From: Mucilaginibacter sp.
Lineage (GTDB): Bacteria > Bacteroidota > Bacteroidia > Sphingobacteriales > Sphingobacteriaceae
DNA length: 64,000 nt
Assembly: GCF_025359345.1 (NCBI RefSeq)
Contig: NZ_JANYGQ010000036.1
Span: 372,001 to 436,000 of the forward strand
Direction: 5' to 3'
In this document: one piece after another, positions 54,901 through 62,111 of the stretch
How the letters are laid out: each line of letters opens with the position of its first letter
Numbering within the stretch: position 1 is the first letter of the stretch
Made by a program: the position numbers and the translations under genes
The notes under the pieces: generated by a model
Databases searched by the model: none
Told to the model about the DNA's origin: nothing
What the model saw: only the letters and a program-made list of their open reading frames with translations

Positions 54901-55900
54901 TAATACTGTAGTAACGGCACAGGACGGTATAACTGTAAAAACCTATTCGATAAAATTCACCCGGTTAACATCGTCTGACGCCACACTGTCCGCCTTTATA
55001 ATGTCCAGCGGTGTATTATCCCCGGCGTTTGCCGCAGGCACAACCAGTTACACGGCATCGGTAAGTAATGCTACAGCTTCGATAACTGTAACGCCAACAA
55101 GCACCGATGCAGGCGCAACGATAAAGGTGAACGGTGCCATGGTTGCTTCCGGAACGGCATCAGCAGCATTGCCGTTGGTTGTTGGGCCAAATGTAATTAC
55201 TACCATGGTAACAGCAAGTGATGGCGTGACTACCAAAACCTATACGGTAACGGTAACCCGGGTTTCAAACAACGCTACTTTAACCACCTTAAAAGTAAGC
55301 CCTGTATCAACACTGACGCTGGTAAGCGGACCAGACTACAAAGATTATACAACCACAGTGCCCAATTCTGAAGCAACCGTTAAAATAATACCAACAGCGC
55401 AGGATGCCACGGCAACAATAAAAGTGAACGGCGTTACCGTAGCCAGCGGTGCAGCCTCGGGTGCTATAACCTTAAATGTAGGGACAAACGTAGTTAATAC
55501 TGTAGTAACAGCCCAGGATGGCGTAACCGTAAAAACATATAGTATAACCTTTACCCGCCAGCCGCCGGGGATGGTAATGAAATATGAACCACAGGAATCG
55601 CCCATTACAACCGATGCGTTAACTGTCCACCAAAATGTATCACCAAATGGGGACGGAAGAGGTGATGTGCTTGTTATTGACGGAATAGCAGCGTACCCGG
55701 AAAACAAAATACAGATATTGAGCCGCAGCGGTGCTTTAGTGTACGAGGCAAAAGGTTACGATAATGAAACCAAAGTATTTGACGGACATTCAAGCACCAA
55801 TGGTAAATTACAACAGGCCGGGACTTACTTCTATTCGCTGGAATATAAAGTCGGTAATGAAATAAAACGCAAAACCGGGTTTATTGTGTTGAAGTACTAA
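48932..55900 (+). CDS. Giant secreted protein with five NHL-propeller modules, cadherin-like repeats and T9SS C-terminal domain
   Basis: 2322 residues, the largest gene here. Signal peptide in the first 40 residues (LGAIFFMAVMPAKLSAQA). Five modules of about 336 residues follow (about 44-1716). Each has six NHL blades in fixed order (NIPAGIAVDAAGNIYIGDQ, NTPDGVAVDA, QPFNVAVDAAGNVYVADRG, TTPTGVAVDAYGNVYVADFG, STPFGVAVDG, FLFGxTxDAxNNVFVTDYG) and an Ig-like He_PIG domain (LPAGLxFxNTTGTISGTP). Five cadherin-like repeats (A-B-A-B-A, about 1715-2210) precede the type B sorting domain (NVSPNGDGRGDVLVIDG). Thirty propeller blades suggest a long surface fibre or multivalent adhesin. No catalytic site is seen. 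Confidence 0.87.
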   Translation: MKNLIPLSKFNLPAKLLKQGALALGAIFFMAVMPAKLSAQAPYVTYSGPKTYVAGTAITPLSPGGGLVAAPAYSSSTTTLGSGFNIPAGIAVDAAGNIYIGDQNNNVVKKIPVGTNTPIVIASGFNTPDGVAVDAAGNVFVADDGNNLVKEIPVGGGPVITLGTGFLQPFNVAVDAAGNVYVADRGNNAIKKIPVGGGAVVTLGSGFTTPTGVAVDAYGNVYVADFGNSAIKKIPVAGGAPVTIGSGFSTPFGVAVDGSGNVFVTDYGNKLVKEIPASGGAITTIGSGYSFLFGVTTDAANNVFVTDYGNNAVKKIKPIGGYYINPALPAGLNFDNTTGTISGTPLAAKPATNYTVTAYNSSGSTSTVVNITVNAVTMSYVSPKIYTAGAAITPLTPTGSGAALPAYSSSTTTLGSGFNIPAGVAVDAAGNIYIGDQNNNVVKKIPGGTGTPIVIGTGFNTPDGVAVDAYGNVFVADDGNNLVKEIPVGGGPIITLGSGFLQPFNVAVDAAGNVYVADRGNNAVKKIPVGGGAVVTIGSGFTTPTGVAVDAYGNVYVADFGNSAIKKIPVGGGAPVTIGSGFSTPFGVAVDGTGNVFVTDYGNKQVKEIVAGNPLGAPVVIGSGFSFLFGITVDAANNVFVTDYGNNAVKKIQPIGGYYISPALPAGLSFNNTTGTISGTPTMSSPATNYTVTAYNGFGNTSAMVNITVNAATFSYASPKVYSAGTAIAALTPTNTGNPVAAPAYSSTTTTLGSGFNIPAGIAVDAAGNIYIGDQNNNVVKKIPGGTGTPIVIGTGFNTPDGVAVDAYGNVFVADDGNNLVKEIPVGGGPIITLGSGFLQPFNVAVDAAGNVYVADRGNNAIKEIPVGGGAVITLGSGFTTPTGVAVDAYGNVYVADFGNSAIKKIPVGGGAPVTIGSGFSTPFGVAVDGSGNVFVTDYGNKQVKEIPVNGGAPVVIGSGFSFLFGITVDAVNNVFVTDYGNNAVKEIKPIGGYYINPALPAGLTFNNTTGTISGTPTMSSPATNYTVTAYNSFGSTSAMVNITVNAATFSYASPKVYTAGTAIAALTPTSTGNPVAAPAYSSSTTTLGSGFNIPAGIAVDAAGNIYIGDQNNNVVKKIPGGTGTPIVIGTGFNTPDGVAVDAYGNVFVADDGNNLVKEIPVGGGPIITLGSGFLQPFNVAVDAAGNVYVADRGNNAVKEIPVGGGAVITLGSGFTTPTGVAVDAYGNVYVADFGNSAIKKIPVGGGAPVTIGSGFSTPFGVAVDGSGNVFVTDYGNKQVKEIPVNGGAPVVIGSGFSFLFGITVDAANNVFVTDYGNNAVKEIKPIGGYYINPALPAGLSFNNTTGTISGTPTASKPATDYTVTAYNGFGSTSAIVNIKVNAVTMSYAGPQTYMAGVAIAPLTPTGSGAAAAAYSSTTTTLGSGFNIPAGIAVDATGNIYIGDQNNNVVKKIPGGTGTPIVIGTGFNTPDGVAVDAYGNVFVADDGNNLVKEIPVGGGPIITLGSGFLQPFNVAVDAAGNVYVADRGNNAVKMIPYGNLPVVTLGSGFVTPTGVAVDAYGNVYVADFGNSAIKKIPVGGGAPVTIGSGFSTPFGVAVDGTGNVFVTDYGNKQVKEIPANGGAPVVIGSGFSFLFGITVDAANNVFVTDYGNNAVKEIKPIGGYYINPALPAGLNFNNTTGTISGTPVTSAPAVNYTITAYNGSGSNSTTVNIKVINSALLTSIKVNPVTTLTVVSGPDYRDYTTTVPNSETSVKITPTAQSALASITVNGVTVASGTASASIPLNVGDNVINTIVTAIDGLTVNSYSIKFTRLPSTNAGLANLTLSSGTLTPVFATGTTSYTASVSNATASITVTPTTSDAGATVKVNGTTVASGAASGALPLVVGPNVISTMITAQDGVTTKTYTVTVTRLSNNAALTTLKVNPVTTLTLVSGPDYKDYTTTVPSSETTVKIIPTAQDATATITVNGVTVASGASSGAIALNIGDNVINTVVTAQDGITVKTYSIKFTRLTSSDATLSAFIMSSGVLSPAFAAGTTSYTASVSNATASITVTPTSTDAGATIKVNGAMVASGTASAALPLVVGPNVITTMVTASDGVTTKTYTVTVTRVSNNATLTTLKVSPVSTLTLVSGPDYKDYTTTVPNSEATVKIIPTAQDATATIKVNGVTVASGAASGAITLNVGTNVVNTVVTAQDGVTVKTYSITFTRQPPGMVMKYEPQESPITTDALTVHQNVSPNGDGRGDVLVIDGIAAYPENKIQILSRSGALVYEAKGYDNETKVFDGHSSTNGKLQQAGTYFYSLEYKVGNEIKRKTGFIVLKY
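49061..54080 (+). repeat. Five tandem ~1.0-kb coding repeats (NHL propeller + Ig modules)
   Basis: Equivalent module starts lie at 49061, 50063, 51071, 52079 and 53087: spacings of 1002, 1008, 1008 and 1008 bp. The modules are very similar at nucleotide level, for example the stretch encoding DGVAVDAYGNVFVADDGNNL in modules 2-5. Module 1 and parts of module 5 are the most diverged, as expected if internal copies turn over by unequal exchange. Confidence 0.92.
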
Positions 55901-55916
55901 GATAAATTTGAATAAT

Positions 55917-55940
55917 ATCGGCAATGCTCGCGTTGCCGAT
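55917..55940 (+). terminator. Hairpin after the 2322-residue protein gene
   Basis: ATCGGCAA (55917-55924) and TTGCCGAT (55933-55940) form a perfect 8-bp stem with an 8-base loop, 17 bp after the stop. The trailing sequence is ATTAATAAAT, so it is a weak intrinsic terminator. Confidence 0.6.
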
Positions 55941-56310
55941 ATTAATAAATAGGTGAGGGGTTTCATAGTTTATAACATAACACGCCGTCCAGATGCAGAT
56001 TTAAAGCTGCCTGGTTTTGCCGGCATTGGGTATATGTAATTCTTTGGCGGTGTCAGCAGGTCTGGTAAAACTTTGCTACCCTAAGCGCTAATCAACCTGG
56101 GTTTTATACCGGGCGACAATCAGATGCGAAAAACGTAACAGCCCCCGCGGCTACTGAGCGCCTAATCCCAGGAACTCCATTTCGAAGCTTCCCAGCATCG
56201 CCTAAGAAGTACATAACAATATAGTTTTCGCCTTGGGCATTGCGGCGAACCCACCCCTGCCCTTACACCATTCCGTCGCAACCCACCCAGGGAGGGGGGG
56301 AATGACGCAC
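55941..56310. other. Intergenic region without recognised features
   Basis: 370 bp between convergent genes. It is more GC-rich than other gaps and has no credible ORF, tRNA or repeat that I could recognise. It might be decayed coding sequence, but no fragment is identifiable. Confidence 0.35.
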
Positions 56311-56342
56311 AAAAAAGGCCCGGAGCAAACACGCCGGACCTT
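56311..56342 (-). terminator. Terminator downstream of pgi
   Basis: AAGGCCCGG (56315-56323) and CCGGACCTT (56334-56342) pair with one mismatch. On the minus strand the stem is followed by TTTT (the A-tract at 56311-56316), so it fits an intrinsic terminator for pgi. A second hairpin, CCTCCGCT / AGCGGAGG (56358-56377), lies between it and the gene. Confidence 0.75.
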
Positions 56343-56386
56343 CGCTATATTTTTGCTCCTCCGCTAATCAGCGGAGGCTTGTGGGC

Positions 56387-58033
56387 TCAACGCCATGCTT
56401 TATACTGGTTTATCAACCCGTTGGTTGATGAATCGTGCGAGCTAACTTCGGCATTGTCCTTTAGCTCAGGCAAGATTTTGCCGGCCAGTTGTTTACCCAG
56501 CTCAACGCCCCATTGGTCAAAGCTGTAGATGTTCCAGATAATGCCCTGCACAAATATCTTATGCTCGTACATAGCTATCAGCGAACCCAGGCTACGCGGG
56601 GTTATTTTCTTTAGTAATATCGAGTTGGTGGGACGATTGCCTTCAAACTCCTTAAACGGTGCGATCTTTTCTATTTCGGCGTCGGTTTTGCCGGCTTTCT
56701 TCAGCTCCTCAACCACTACTTCACGACTCTTACCATTCATCAGTGCCTCTGTTTGGGCGAAGAAGTTAGAAAGCAGCATGTTGTGATGCTCACCCAGCGG
56801 GTTGTGCGATTGTGCCGGGGCAATGAAGTCGCAGGGGATAAGCTTGGTGCCCTGGTGTATCAGCTGGTAAAATGCATGCTGACCGTTGGTGCCAGGTTCG
56901 CCCCAGATGATAGGGCCGGTTTGGTAGTCAACCGGTTTGCCATTGCGGTCCACGTGTTTGCCGTTGCTCTCCATATCACCCTGTTGAAAATAGGCGGCAA
57001 AGCGGTGCATGTATTGGTCGTACGGTAAAATGGCATTGGTTTCGGCCTCGAAGAAGTTGTTGTACCAGATGCCAACCAAAGCCAGTACCGCGGGCAGGTT
57101 TTGCTCCAGCTCGGTGCTTTTAAAGTGATTGTCCATAGCATGTGCGCCGGCCAGCAGTTCGGTAAAGTTATCGTAACCGATGCTCAGGGCGATTGATAAG
57201 CCAATTGCGCTCCAAAGCGAATAACGACCACCAACCCAATCCCAAAACTCGAACATGTTTTTGGTGTCGATACCAAATTTGGATACGCCCTCGCTGTTGG
57301 TTGATAGCGCTGCAAAATGTTTGGCCACGTCAGCATCCTTGGCACCGCCGGCTATAAACCAGTCGCGGGCGCTGTGAGCATTGCCCATGGTTTCCTGCGT
57401 GGTAAATGTTTTTGAGGCGATAAGGAATAAAGTAGTCTCGGGGTTTAAGCCCTTTAAAGTTTCAACTATGTGCGTGCCATCCACGTTTGATACAAAGTGC
57501 ATGTTCAAATGGTTCTTGTAAGCTTTCAGTGCTTCAGTAACCATTACGGGTCCAAGATCGGAGCCGCCAATGCCGATGTTTACTACATCAGTAATAGCCT
57601 TGCCGGTATAGCCTTTCCAGCTGCCGGAGATGATTGCCTCGCTAAAGGTTTTCATTTGTTCCAGCACGCGGTTTACATCGGGCATTACATCTTTCCCATC
57701 AACCAAAATAGGCGTGTTGCTGCGGTTACGCAAGGCAACATGCAACACCGGCCTGCCTTCGGTAACGTTAATTACCTCGCCGCTAAACATGGCGTCGATT
57801 GCCTTATTTACTGAACACTCGCGCGCCAGCTGCATCAACAAAGCTACAGTCTGCTCGTCGATCCGGTTTTTGGAATAATCGAGCAGCATATCCTCAAACT
57901 GCAGCGAAAACTTGTTAAAGCGGTCGCTATCAGTATCAAACAAACCTTTAAGGCTTTGGGGAGTAATATCAATGTAATGGTCGGCCAGGTATTTATAGGC
58001 CTGCGTGGTGGTAAAATCGGTATTTGGCAACAT
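56387..58033 (-). CDS. pgi: Glucose-6-phosphate isomerase
   Basis: 548 residues, the usual length of the long bacterial/eukaryotic PGI form. It interconverts glucose-6-phosphate and fructose-6-phosphate in glycolysis and gluconeogenesis. Diagnostic segments: NIGIGGSDLGPVMVTEAL, SKTFTTQETMGNA, the PGI signature FEFWDWVGGRYSLWSAIGLS, GEPGTNGQHAFYQLIHQGTK and the C-terminal YSFDQWGVELGKQLA. The catalytic Glu (in GEPGTNGQH), His (QLIHQG) and Lys (GVELGKQ) regions are intact. Confidence 0.97.
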   Translation of the reverse strand: MLPNTDFTTTQAYKYLADHYIDITPQSLKGLFDTDSDRFNKFSLQFEDMLLDYSKNRIDEQTVALLMQLARECSVNKAIDAMFSGEVINVTEGRPVLHVALRNRSNTPILVDGKDVMPDVNRVLEQMKTFSEAIISGSWKGYTGKAITDVVNIGIGGSDLGPVMVTEALKAYKNHLNMHFVSNVDGTHIVETLKGLNPETTLFLIASKTFTTQETMGNAHSARDWFIAGGAKDADVAKHFAALSTNSEGVSKFGIDTKNMFEFWDWVGGRYSLWSAIGLSIALSIGYDNFTELLAGAHAMDNHFKSTELEQNLPAVLALVGIWYNNFFEAETNAILPYDQYMHRFAAYFQQGDMESNGKHVDRNGKPVDYQTGPIIWGEPGTNGQHAFYQLIHQGTKLIPCDFIAPAQSHNPLGEHHNMLLSNFFAQTEALMNGKSREVVVEELKKAGKTDAEIEKIAPFKEFEGNRPTNSILLKKITPRSLGSLIAMYEHKIFVQGIIWNIYSFDQWGVELGKQLAGKILPELKDNAEVSSHDSSTNGLINQYKAWR

Positions 58034-58052
58034 AATTGAGATGATTTTGAAA

Positions 58053-58060
58053 CAAAAGTA
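58053..58060 (-). promoter_or_regulatory. -7 element before pgi
   Basis: The minus strand reads TACTTTTG, matching TAnnTTTG, 19 bp before the pgi start. No TTG box is obvious at the standard distance. Confidence 0.45.
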
Positions 58061-58221
58061 ACAAGTAAATACTTAGCACGTATTTAAAACCGAAAACTTT
58101 GACACGATACTGTGATTTTTAGCCGAAACCACGCTATGTATAGTGTTAGTTTAACACATCGTACATAGTGTTTATTTTACAATAAGTAAATTGTCATAAT
58201 TTTAACAAATTTCACATACTG

Positions 58222-58255
58222 TTTGGAATTTGAAAATTATTATTTAATATATTTG
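58222..58255 (+). promoter_or_regulatory. Bacteroidota-type promoter of the gene at 58311
   Basis: TTTG (58222-58225), a 22-bp spacer and TATATTTG (58248-58255) match the phylum consensus at both elements. Start of transcription near 58262 would leave a leader of about 50 nt. Confidence 0.65.
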
Positions 58256-58310
58256 CATCAATCATCCAATAAGGTGGGTTTTATTATAAATTTCTTAATA
58301 CACTAACGCC

Positions 58311-58748
58311 ATGTTTGAAAAACTGTTTATGCTTGTCAAAAATAACGCCGGGACGGCCGTTATAGACAACCCCGCTATTCCCGTAAAATACCATGAAGCA
58401 GTGATAAACGAGGCTTCAAGCTCGATCATCGAGGTGTTAAAACACCAGCTGGAGACGGGTAAGATAAAGGAGCTGGTTAAATTTTTCCAGTTTTCAGGTA
58501 TTTACAATAATTCATTAGTATCAAGCATCATTAACAAGTTTGCCAACAAGCTGAACAATTTCTACGGCATCGAGCCGGAGTCGGCAATGTCGGCAGCAAA
58601 TTCACTGATCACCCCGGTTATGGCCGAGCTGGTTAAAGAATCAAAAGATGCAAAAAATCTAGATTTCGGCCTTAGCAACTTCCTGTCAAAACTAAACGGC
58701 AACCGCGGCAACATGGATGCGCTGGTTGGCGAGATGATGGTTGCTTAA
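58311..58748 (+). CDS. Small helical hypothetical protein
   Basis: 145 residues, no signal peptide, no membrane segment. The sequence is mostly helical and mildly charged (YHEAVINEASSSIIEVLKHQL, LVKFFQFSGIYNNSLVSSI, MSAANSLITPVMAELVKES, LSNFLSKLNGNRGNMDALVG). No motif links it to a known enzyme. It has its own consensus promoter. Function unknown. Confidence 0.75.
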   Translation: MFEKLFMLVKNNAGTAVIDNPAIPVKYHEAVINEASSSIIEVLKHQLETGKIKELVKFFQFSGIYNNSLVSSIINKFANKLNNFYGIEPESAMSAANSLITPVMAELVKESKDAKNLDFGLSNFLSKLNGNRGNMDALVGEMMVA

Positions 58749-58881
58749 GGTTAATTACAAAGAGTTTAACATAGTTTTAGGGGGTTGTAAAGGTTGAAAG
58801 CTTTGCAGCCCTTTATTTTTGTTTTAAGTTGTAAAGACTGAAGATATTTTAGAGGTTGAAAGTTTGAGGCAACACACCACT

Positions 58882-58929
58882 CACTAATTCACCAATTCGC
58901 CAATTCACTAACTCGCTAATTCACCAATC
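58882..58929. repeat. Six tandem octamers overlapping the FAD gene 3' end
   Basis: Six octamers in unbroken phase: CACTAATT, CACCAATT, CGCCAATT, CACTAACT, CGCTAATT, CACCAATC. They lie at the end of the FAD oxidoreductase gene on the minus strand, so the stop codon (58916-58918) and the last codons fall inside the repeat. Confidence 0.8.
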
Positions 58930-60262
58930 TTCCCGCCAAATCAACCGTCCGCGCAAAGGGGTTTAAAAACCTGTTGGCCAGCACCGCAAACTCATACCGC
59001 GAAATCGGCCTGTTAACATCGAAATCCGATTTAAATTTATACTGCCCCTTCCAGGCCTTTGCCATACTTTTGTTTAGCACTGCCGGGTCGGTAAGCGTTA
59101 TCTCGCTGATGAAGGAGAGCGTGTTGCCCACGGTAAATTTTTCGCCCGGCTTTTGGATGTTGAACCAGATAAAAGCGCGGGTGTATATTTCGGTTAAAAC
59201 GGGCTGCACCTCAGCCGTGCTAACTGCCGAATCGGGCATAAAAATAAATTGGGGATTGCCGTTTGTAACCTGCTGCCTACCTCTTAACAATCCTGTGGCG
59301 CAAACCTGTTGTATGGCACGCCAGGCATGATCGGTTTGATTAATGTCGCCAAAAGGGAGCAGGTAGCCCTTAAAGTCGAGCAACTCACCCTGGGTAATGC
59401 GCACATTTAGGTGTTTGGTAGTAGTTTTAAAAAAGGCGCAAAAAGCAGCTGCACAGCCCACGCCCTGGCCAAGTTGCAATTGCAGAGGCAGATATTGGAT
59501 GTTCTTTTCCGCCGGCAGCACTTTTTCGGTAACCAGTATATTCTCCACGTCGCCGGCTAAAATGGCATTTAACGGAATGGTAAACGCCGGGTATTGGGGG
59601 TAATTATTTTTTGGCGAATTAGCGTCGGTATGTATTTGTCCCGGCATGCTTTCTCCTGCGACGATGGAGGTGCGGTACATTTTAAGTGTGCTGTTATCCG
59701 TTTGGTTGCTGAAAGGCTCGCGCAGTTTGGCACCGGCTTTTATGGCCACGGCGCCGGTTTCCGTTGCATCAACCACTACCCTGGCTTTTACGGTGATAGT
59801 TTTACCATCCCGGATAAGGCTTACTTCCCAGCGATCACCGTCCTTTTTGATATTGCTGAATATGGCATTTTGGTAGACGGTAAGGTTTTTAACTGTATCG
59901 CTTATTTTTTTTAAGATGGACGTACCCCTGCCCGGCTCAAATTTCAAAGGGGCATTTTGCGCGGTATCATAACCTGCTGTCTTGCCGTAATTTTCGCGGA
60001 TATGGTTCCTGAATTCCCCCCAGATGCCTGATGCAATGTTATTGTTAACCTCAAGGCTCACCATTTGATCAGCCACGGTAATGCCGCTTATTTTAAAGCC
60101 ATCGTCGGCCAGTATAGTTTTTACTTTGCTGCGTCCGCATTGTATGGCCGCAGCCACCCCGCTGGCGCTGCTGCCAACCACCAGTACATCGGTTTTAATA
60201 GTTTGGGCGTAAATGACCGTTGAGTTTAAAAAAAGCAGGAGTGCAAGCAGTCGTTTTATCAT
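58916..60262 (-). CDS. Exported FAD-dependent oxidoreductase
   Basis: 448 residues. Signal peptide (MIKRLLALLLFLNSTVIYA), then an FAD-binding Rossmann start, TDVLVVGSSASGVAAAIQCG (GxSxSG in place of the usual GxGxxG), as in the PF12831-type FAD-dependent oxidoreductases of Bacteroidota. Further FAD-family features are ARVVVDATETGAVAIKAG and LQLGQGVGCAAAF. Export with a bound flavin is notable. Substrate unknown. Its final codons lie in an octamer repeat, so the C-terminus may be variable between strains. Confidence 0.82.
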   Translation of the reverse strand: MIKRLLALLLFLNSTVIYAQTIKTDVLVVGSSASGVAAAIQCGRSKVKTILADDGFKISGITVADQMVSLEVNNNIASGIWGEFRNHIRENYGKTAGYDTAQNAPLKFEPGRGTSILKKISDTVKNLTVYQNAIFSNIKKDGDRWEVSLIRDGKTITVKARVVVDATETGAVAIKAGAKLREPFSNQTDNSTLKMYRTSIVAGESMPGQIHTDANSPKNNYPQYPAFTIPLNAILAGDVENILVTEKVLPAEKNIQYLPLQLQLGQGVGCAAAFCAFFKTTTKHLNVRITQGELLDFKGYLLPFGDINQTDHAWRAIQQVCATGLLRGRQQVTNGNPQFIFMPDSAVSTAEVQPVLTEIYTRAFIWFNIQKPGEKFTVGNTLSFISEITLTDPAVLNKSMAKAWKGQYKFKSDFDVNRPISRYEFAVLANRFLNPFARTVDLAGRLVN

Positions 60263-60353
60263 TGGGGTGTAAATAACACGTAGAAAACGCTAAAATAGCC
60301 CAAAACCTTGTTGAACATTAAAATTATACCTAATTTAATTTTTTTTACTAACC

Positions 60354-60884
60354 ATGACAGACGACCTATTAAAATACCCTGTCGGGACATTCACGGCCCC
60401 GGCATCGTATACTCCTGAAGATTTGCGCAAGTGGACGAAAACCATTAAAGAGTTCCCAGGCAAACTGCGCCACGCGATTGTTAACCTTAACGAGAAGCAG
60501 CTCGATACGCCCTACCGCACCGGTGGTTGGACCATAAGGCAAGTGGTACACCATTGCGCCGACAGCCACATGAACTGCCTGCTGCGCTTTAAATGGGCGC
60601 TTACAGAAGAAAACCCAACCATTAAACCCTACGAAGAAGCCGACTGGGCCTTGCTGCCCGACTACCGCATGCCGGTTGAATCATCGTTAAAAATACTGGA
60701 AGGCTTACACCTGCACTGGGGCGCCCTGCTTGATAGTTTTGGGGAAGACGAATGGCGCCGCACTTTTACGCACCCTGCAACCGGCAAAACCATGCAGCTG
60801 AAAACCGCACTGGCACTTTATGCATGGCATAGCAAGCACCATTTGGGGCATGTGACGCAGGCGCTGAAGCTGATAAACCATTAA
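60354..60884 (+). CDS. DinB-superfamily YfiT/BstA-like metal-dependent protein
   Basis: 176 residues. The four-helix DinB_2 fold is recognisable: YPVGTFTAPASYTPEDLRKW, TPYRTGGWTIRQVVHHCADS, HMNCLLRFKWAL and YAWHSKHHLGHV. The three metal-binding histidines fit the HHCADSH and HSKHHLGH positions. YfiT relatives in Bacillus are putative metal-dependent hydrolases / bacillithiol S-transferases. In Bacteroidota the physiological substrate is not settled. The gene is divergent from the FAD oxidoreductase, with 91 bp between starts. Confidence 0.88.
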   Translation: MTDDLLKYPVGTFTAPASYTPEDLRKWTKTIKEFPGKLRHAIVNLNEKQLDTPYRTGGWTIRQVVHHCADSHMNCLLRFKWALTEENPTIKPYEEADWALLPDYRMPVESSLKILEGLHLHWGALLDSFGEDEWRRTFTHPATGKTMQLKTALALYAWHSKHHLGHVTQALKLINH

Positions 60885-60979
60885 ACAGCCAAACCGCTGA
60901 TGGGAGAATGGTTACGTTGATTGTCCAGGAATATAGCGCAGGCGAAATCAACGTGGTCAAAAAACCAACGGTTGTTACA

Positions 60980-61483
60980 TTACATAGCCAGATGATACGT
61001 CCTGCCGCCGGTGCTTGATTTACCTGCGTCGGCCAGCGTACCCAAGTATTTTTTGGAAACCGATTTTGGCGCGAAACCCTTGTCGACTATAGTAACCGCA
61101 ACCTGCCCCTCGGGCGATTTTGCAGCATTCATCAGTTCGAAGCTGTCGCCGCCATAGGTGAAGCGATTATCGGCAACTTTTACGTTGGTGAAGTCGAAAG
61201 TGGCTTTGAGCGTGCTTACAAAAAAGCCTGCATCCTTCACGCTCTTGCTTATCTGGTCAAAATTTACCTGTTCGCCGGTTTTAAAGGTAATCAGGTAGGT
61301 GTTGCGTATCAGGTCGGTTTTAATTTCGCTGATAAAGGGCAGTTTTTGTAACGATCTTTCGGTTGTTTTGGCGCACAGGGCGCAGGTAAGGCCGCTCACC
61401 TGTAGTTCGGCTTTGGTAAACTGGGCCCTGGCAACGCCGGTGGTTAATATCAGCAGGACCAAAAATATTTTGAGGGTCTTCAT
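60980..61483 (-). CDS. Exported heavy-metal-associated (HMA) domain protein
   Basis: 167 residues from ATG 61483 (MKTLKIFLVLLIL); the longer frame has no signal. Sec signal peptide, then one HMA domain with the metal-binding CxxC in GLTCALCAKTTERSL, followed by a domain with YGGDSFELMN and a C-terminal stretch with HLAM. Such proteins carry copper or similar metals in the periplasm. It converges with the YfiT-like gene. The cytochrome/YceI cluster begins about 600 bp away on the other strand; a functional link is possible but not shown. Confidence 0.8.
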   Translation of the reverse strand: MKTLKIFLVLLILTTGVARAQFTKAELQVSGLTCALCAKTTERSLQKLPFISEIKTDLIRNTYLITFKTGEQVNFDQISKSVKDAGFFVSTLKATFDFTNVKVADNRFTYGGDSFELMNAAKSPEGQVAVTIVDKGFAPKSVSKKYLGTLADAGKSSTGGRTYHLAM

Positions 61484-62111
61484 TTGTCGATTAAAAATTA
61501 AAGATAAAGAAAATTGAATTAATAGTTCGCAATTGCGAAATGCCATTAATCAATAGCAATCAAACACGCAGCATACAGTTCTTCAAAAAAACATGGATAG
61601 CGCCGGGCGGAGGGCCAGGCAAATCTTTATATAAAATGGCCGCCAGGTTACCATGCTTTGCCCTGTAGTAATTATCAGCGAAAACCACGGCAGGCAGGCT
61701 AGCACCAGGCTCTTTAGCAAAAGCCATAGTTATGCCGCCCTTTTTGGCATCCTTAATCTTGCCTGAGCAAATCTCCCGGTTCTTTCCTACTGACCCCAAC
61801 ACAAGCTCCTAAGTTTTTATTAAAAACTTCTGTAAGCAAGCATTAGGTTGTGCTGCTTTGGGGCAGATTTTGAATTCAAAAAAAGGGGTTGTGACACGAC
61901 CAATTGACAACTTATATATTTTTTTTACAAAATTGATAATATCATAGGCTTGTCTGCCGTTTTGCAATTGTAACATTTTTGTTACCAAGATAGGCAAAAC
62001 TATTTAAAATGGCTTTAACGGGCCATGTAATTAGTCGCCAGTTGGTAAAAAAATGGAACGTAAACGATACTGCTGCTGTAAAATTTAAATCAACCATTAA
62101 ACGCTTCTCCC
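61484..62111. other. Intergenic region with one weak ORF
   Basis: About 630 bp separate the HMA gene from the cytochrome lipoprotein gene. A minus-strand ORF (61560-61802, 80 residues, GTG start) encodes a hydrophobic, glycine-rich sequence (GNLAAILYKDLPGPPPGAI) with no match I recognise. It may be a decayed gene. The rest is A/T-rich with runs of T around 61917 and no clear promoter. Confidence 0.35.

Noticed and set aside
43078..55560. Possible CRISPR array or assembly duplication
   Set aside because: Units of about 300 bp and 1 kb are in frame and coding, with diverged ends; spacers are absent. A collapsed or expanded assembly of the 1008-bp modules cannot be excluded without reads.
27085..55707. 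Many 60-120 residue minus-strand ORFs with similar sequences (for example at 27085, 27673, 43155, 44343, 54454)
   Set aside because: They are antisense shadows of the cadherin-like repeats and recur only because the repeats do.
61560..61802. 80-residue minus-strand ORF
   Set aside because: GTG start, no recognisable domain or promoter; kept only as a note on the intergenic region.
61809..61997. 62-residue minus-strand ORF
   Set aside because: A/T-rich random frame without family features.
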